Assembly (NCBI RefSeq): GCF_014764505.1
Contig: NZ_JACXWX010000003.1
Coordinates: 124,001-188,000, forward strand
Reading direction: 5' to 3'
Origin: Phormidium tenue FACHB-886
GTDB taxonomy: Bacteria; Cyanobacteriota; Cyanobacteriia; Elainellales; Elainellaceae
DNA: 64,000 nucleotides
In this document: piece by piece, positions 61,235 through 64,000 of the stretch
How the letters are laid out: every line of letters begins with the position of its first letter
Position numbering within the stretch: position 1 is the first letter of the stretch
The notes under the pieces: generated by a model
What the model was told of the DNA's origin: nothing
Database searches by the model: none
Seen by the model: the letters and a program-made list of their open reading frames with translations, nothing else
Position numbers and translations under genes: made by a program

Positions 61235-62917
61235 CTAACGATCTTCTGCCAGCCTCACCTCTTGAGCGACTGCTAAACCCGCCATCAACGTCCGGTCTTC
61301 GCTGAGGTGAGGGAACTTCAGCAGGTCTTCTGCCACTCCCCGCTGCAGCATCCGTTGGCGAAGCTTAGCGAAACTGCCAGGCTCCAAAATCCGCAGGCGT
61401 GGCGGCGGAATTTGGTCGCGCCGTTTGATTTCGTAGAAGGCTTGCACTTCCTGCATGGTGGCATCAAAATGCTGCAGAAATTTTTCTGGGTCTAGCAGCT
61501 CTGCTCCAGGCGCAAGTTCAATATTGACCAGGTAGTACGGCGGAATCTTGTCTTCAGATAGCGTGATGCAGAAATTTTCCAGAGCAATATCAAACGTTTG
61601 CTGCAACCGCTGCATCACTTGAATAGCATGAAACTCTGTGGTTTTCTCAGTTGAAGCAGACATGACACCACCGCGCCGATGCCGAAAGATCATCAGCGGT
61701 GCGCCTTCAAAAAAGCCGTCGATCTCAACGACATCGCCTTGGTCATATCGGTAGAAGCCGCTGTAGTTGGTGAAGACAATTCGGTAGCGCTCGCCTACTT
61801 TTACCTGCCAAGGCAGCAGCGTTTGTGGATGTTCTGCATCCCACTGATCGACAGGAATAAACTCGAAAAAGCCACTTTCGATCGCCGGAATCACGCTGTC
61901 GGTGTTGAAGTCTCGGTGCACCCCCAAAACGCCTTCTGCACAGGCATAGGTGCCGCCAAAGACAGGAGTATCGCCAAAATACTCTGGAAACCGCTCAAAG
62001 TAGAAATCAGACGTGCCGCCGCGCGCCGTAATAATGAACGATAAACTCGGCCAAGCTGCCTTGGGCAACAGCCTCCCCTCCGTTTTGAGCACCCGCTGGA
62101 GCTGAGCTGCCCGTTCTGGCGCAGGCGACCACCGCCGCTCAAATTTAGCCCGCAGTTTGGGTTCTAGCTTCAGCCAGCTAGCAATTTCGCCGGTTTCTAT
62201 ATCCCGAATCAAATCTTCTGCGTTTTCTTCCAGTGCGTTGCATAGCTTGAGGGCAAGGACGGGCAAGGTGGCGCTAATCACGCGCAGATTAGCATTGCGG
62301 AGGGCAAACAGCAGGCAGAGATAGGTGCGAGCGGCGCTATCTGACACCTGAAACACTTCAAACGGATAGCTGAAAACCTGCCGAGACAGAATATCCATCA
62401 GCTTCAGATCGCTAGTACTGACGGGCGCATAGGCAATGCCGCTGCTGGTATAGCCCAACGGCTGCACCGAGAGCGGAAATAGCATCTTGCCGACGGGTCG
62501 ATTGGCACGGCTAGCAGCATCAACCCCAAACCCCATGGCAGTACGGTTAGCGCGAGCAATCGCCTTGCGCGATCGCTTCGTCACCGGAATTAGCTTGGGT
62601 TGTCCCGTGGAGCCACTGCTTAGGTTGAAGTAGATCAGCGGGTCTGGCGTCAGGACATTCGGTTCGCCTTCTGCCATGCGCTGGGTGTAAGGGGCGTAAT
62701 AGCTGTAGGGCTGAATGGGAATCTGGCTGCGAAACTGATCGATTGTTTTAATTTCAGCGAGTCCATGTTCTCGCCCAAACGCTGTGTCTTGATGAAGCTG
62801 CAGCAGCGTGAATAAAAACTGCTCTTGTACCTCCTGGATTCGACGAGTTTTGCGGATAAAATCTGACTTGGACTGGCGAGCGACCGCCATCAAAATAGAC
62901 AGGACTGGATTGGTCAT
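61235..62917 (-). CDS. GH3-family acyl-adenylate enzyme
   Basis: A 560-residue protein. The ATP-binding text YFNLSSGSTGQPKLIPVTKR (SSGTTG-type loop) and later FTNYSGFYRYDQGDVVEI and FRHRRGGVMSASTEKTTE match the GH3/auxin-responsive family, which is related to acyl-CoA synthetases. In plants they conjugate amino acids to hormones; the substrate of the cyanobacterial proteins is unknown. No signal or membrane segment. It ends next to copy D. Upstream is the cysteate synthase-like gene on the same strand. Confidence 0.9.
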   Translation of the reverse strand: MTNPVLSILMAVARQSKSDFIRKTRRIQEVQEQFLFTLLQLHQDTAFGREHGLAEIKTIDQFRSQIPIQPYSYYAPYTQRMAEGEPNVLTPDPLIYFNLSSGSTGQPKLIPVTKRSRKAIARANRTAMGFGVDAASRANRPVGKMLFPLSVQPLGYTSSGIAYAPVSTSDLKLMDILSRQVFSYPFEVFQVSDSAARTYLCLLFALRNANLRVISATLPVLALKLCNALEENAEDLIRDIETGEIASWLKLEPKLRAKFERRWSPAPERAAQLQRVLKTEGRLLPKAAWPSLSFIITARGGTSDFYFERFPEYFGDTPVFGGTYACAEGVLGVHRDFNTDSVIPAIESGFFEFIPVDQWDAEHPQTLLPWQVKVGERYRIVFTNYSGFYRYDQGDVVEIDGFFEGAPLMIFRHRRGGVMSASTEKTTEFHAIQVMQRLQQTFDIALENFCITLSEDKIPPYYLVNIELAPGAELLDPEKFLQHFDATMQEVQAFYEIKRRDQIPPPRLRILEPGSFAKLRQRMLQRGVAEDLLKFPHLSEDRTLMAGLAVAQEVRLAEDR

Positions 62918-63047
62918 GAGTTACTGATGAATCAAACTTGAACGACCACTATAGCTTGGGGTTACTCCGACACAGGCAATCCAGCGGTAATGTAGTTTAA
63001 GCAGGTTTTACTTACCTAAGCCAGATTAACCGAGTGCAGATCGCAGC

Positions 63048-64000
63048 TTATGTGCGAGTTAAGAAGTTTAAGCGATGGCTCATGCGCTCTGTGACGATCT
63101 CAGGAGTGATCTCCTGTGGCGAAAACACAACATCCGGCTTGAGATACTGCAAGGTGTGATCCTGCTGGATTCGCTCAAACCCACCGTTGGTGATGTTGAG
63201 CATGATGCAGTCTTGCTTAGGAACCTTACCCAACTCCACCGCCCGAATCAGCGCTGCCGTTGCGACGCCTGCCGCTGCCCCAATATCGATCGCCTCTAGC
63301 TCTCGAAACAAAAGTCTTGCCTGTCCTAGCTCTTGGTTTGTAACCGCATACATTTCTCCCTGGGTGGCGGTCAGTGCTTCGTATAGCCCACCCGTAAGCG
63401 AATAAGCGGGTTTGCGATTGGTGAGAACTTTGGCATCGACCTGGTTAATCTGGGATTTGGCGGCTGTTTCCTCAGTCTGGGGCAGCGATCGACTCTGCGC
63501 TTTCCAGGCATCGACCATGGGATTGAACGGAGCGTTTTGCGCCAAGTGCAGCTTCATCCGCTGTGTGCCAAATCGTCCATCTTCGAGCAGGCGCAAATTC
63601 GCTTCCCAGGCTGAGATGCCGCCTGTGCCAGATCCCACCGCCTGAAAGTAGTGATCGGGAATGCGTCCCAGCGTTGCCGCTGCATCCAAAACTGTTAATC
63701 CCATGCCATCTCGCCGCGCTACGTTGGCAGCACCGCCTTCTGGGAAAAAGCCCTCCATCTGGCTAATCAAGTGTCCGAGGGCGATCGCGTCAGCATAATC
63801 TCCGCCACCGCTGACAACCACCAGACAAACATGAGGATGAAAGCTATGCGTTGACCAGATCGCCGACAAATTCTTTTCTGGGATCACCAGGCACAGCGGA
63901 ATCTGCAGCCTGGAACAAACGTCAGCAAAAGCTCTGCCTGTGTTGCCTGCTGAAGCGATCACCAGGGTTTGCGGGTTATCTTTGGGAATTCTTGCTAGCA
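63048..64000 (-). CDS. Cysteate/threonine synthase-like PLP enzyme (cut by window edge)
   Basis: At least 317 codons on the minus strand, still open at the right edge. The text TLVIASAGNTGRAFADVC is the Asn-containing PLP-phosphate region of fold-type II enzymes (SxGNTG). Later VGSGTGGISAWEANLRL is the tetraglycine-like cofactor loop. The closing part contains IMLNITNGGFERIQ. I associate this form with enzymes annotated as cysteate synthase, a threonine-synthase relative. The lysine that binds PLP lies outside the window. The reaction in cyanobacteria is not certain. Confidence 0.75.
   Translation of the reverse strand, partial: LARIPKDNPQTLVIASAGNTGRAFADVCSRLQIPLCLVIPEKNLSAIWSTHSFHPHVCLVVVSGGGDYADAIALGHLISQMEGFFPEGGAANVARRDGMGLTVLDAAATLGRIPDHYFQAVGSGTGGISAWEANLRLLEDGRFGTQRMKLHLAQNAPFNPMVDAWKAQSRSLPQTEETAAKSQINQVDAKVLTNRKPAYSLTGGLYEALTATQGEMYAVTNQELGQARLLFRELEAIDIGAAAGVATAALIRAVELGKVPKQDCIMLNITNGGFERIQQDHTLQYLKPDVVFSPQEITPEIVTERMSHRLNFLTRT

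Overview
The window is a stretch of cyanobacterial chromosome. The evidence is ApcE (phycobilisome core-membrane linker), NdhH, PsbZ, Psb34, a GUN4-domain protein, HemF and a COP23-domain protein, together with frequent HIP1-type octamers (GCGATCGC). The gene mix and the four-repeat ApcE fit a filamentous, Leptolyngbya-like lineage, but the genus cannot be fixed from the sequence. I see no rRNA, CRISPR array, recognisable transposase or prophage. There is one tRNA, tRNA-Gly(GCC).

Layout. 1-3.4 kb: a cut-off SGNH hydrolase, an EamA transporter, a tiny one-helix membrane protein and a GT39-type glycosyltransferase. 3.6-6.4 kb: a 35-codon ORF with its own terminator, an ABC exporter, a palindromic repeat and a VOC protein. 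6.4-8.4 kb: a protein made almost only of RTX calcium-binding repeats. 8.6-14 kb: DUF2721 protein, RecG, a hypothetical protein and HemF. 14.4-17 kb: an SRPBCC protein, then a restriction-modification locus whose endonuclease and adenine methylase converge and overlap at their stops, with a 49-codon ORF ahead of the methylase. 17-21.6 kb: Mrp, RodA and a hybrid histidine kinase. 21.6-25.7 kb: a gene-poor stretch with long hairpins and a small secreted protein, then CIRCE-groES-groEL and Psb34. 25.7-33.2 kb: GlgX, PrmA, NdhH and an M1 aminopeptidase with HEAT repeats, all on the minus strand. 33.5-43.1 kb: C39-like peptidase, Nudix hydrolase, SpkB-like kinase, CarB, GUN4-domain protein and Mug. 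43.4-52.3 kb: ApcE, RodZ-like protein, Nei, a small membrane protein, PepP, MiaE and a GNAT acetyltransferase. 52.5-55.4 kb: a stress-type cluster (HPF-cold-shock fusion, a gene relic, a small acidic protein, DUF2267, PNPOx-like flavoprotein). 55.5-64 kb: COP23 protein, a second kinase, tRNA-Gly, RibH, PsbZ, a small membrane protein, a GH3 enzyme and a cut-off cysteate/threonine synthase-like enzyme.

Themes. Light harvesting and photosynthetic electron transport (ApcE, PsbZ, Psb34, NdhH) sit among tetrapyrrole functions (HemF, GUN4-domain protein). DNA repair is represented by RecG, Mug and Nei, and cell shape by RodA and RodZ-like. Protein quality and stress functions are GroESL under a perfect CIRCE operator, HPF-CSD and the PNPOx-like protein. 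Two Ser/Thr kinases and one hybrid histidine kinase give signalling.

The most unusual signals are outside textbook genes. At least four intergenic copies of a roughly 90-130 bp palindromic element share both a hairpin core and flanking ends. A restriction-modification locus pairs a HaeIII-like nuclease with a D12-class adenine methylase and a co-oriented 49-codon ORF. A short ORF with an intrinsic terminator lies ahead of the ABC exporter. A pair of GATATC-N6-GATATC sites lies upstream of the GUN4-domain gene.
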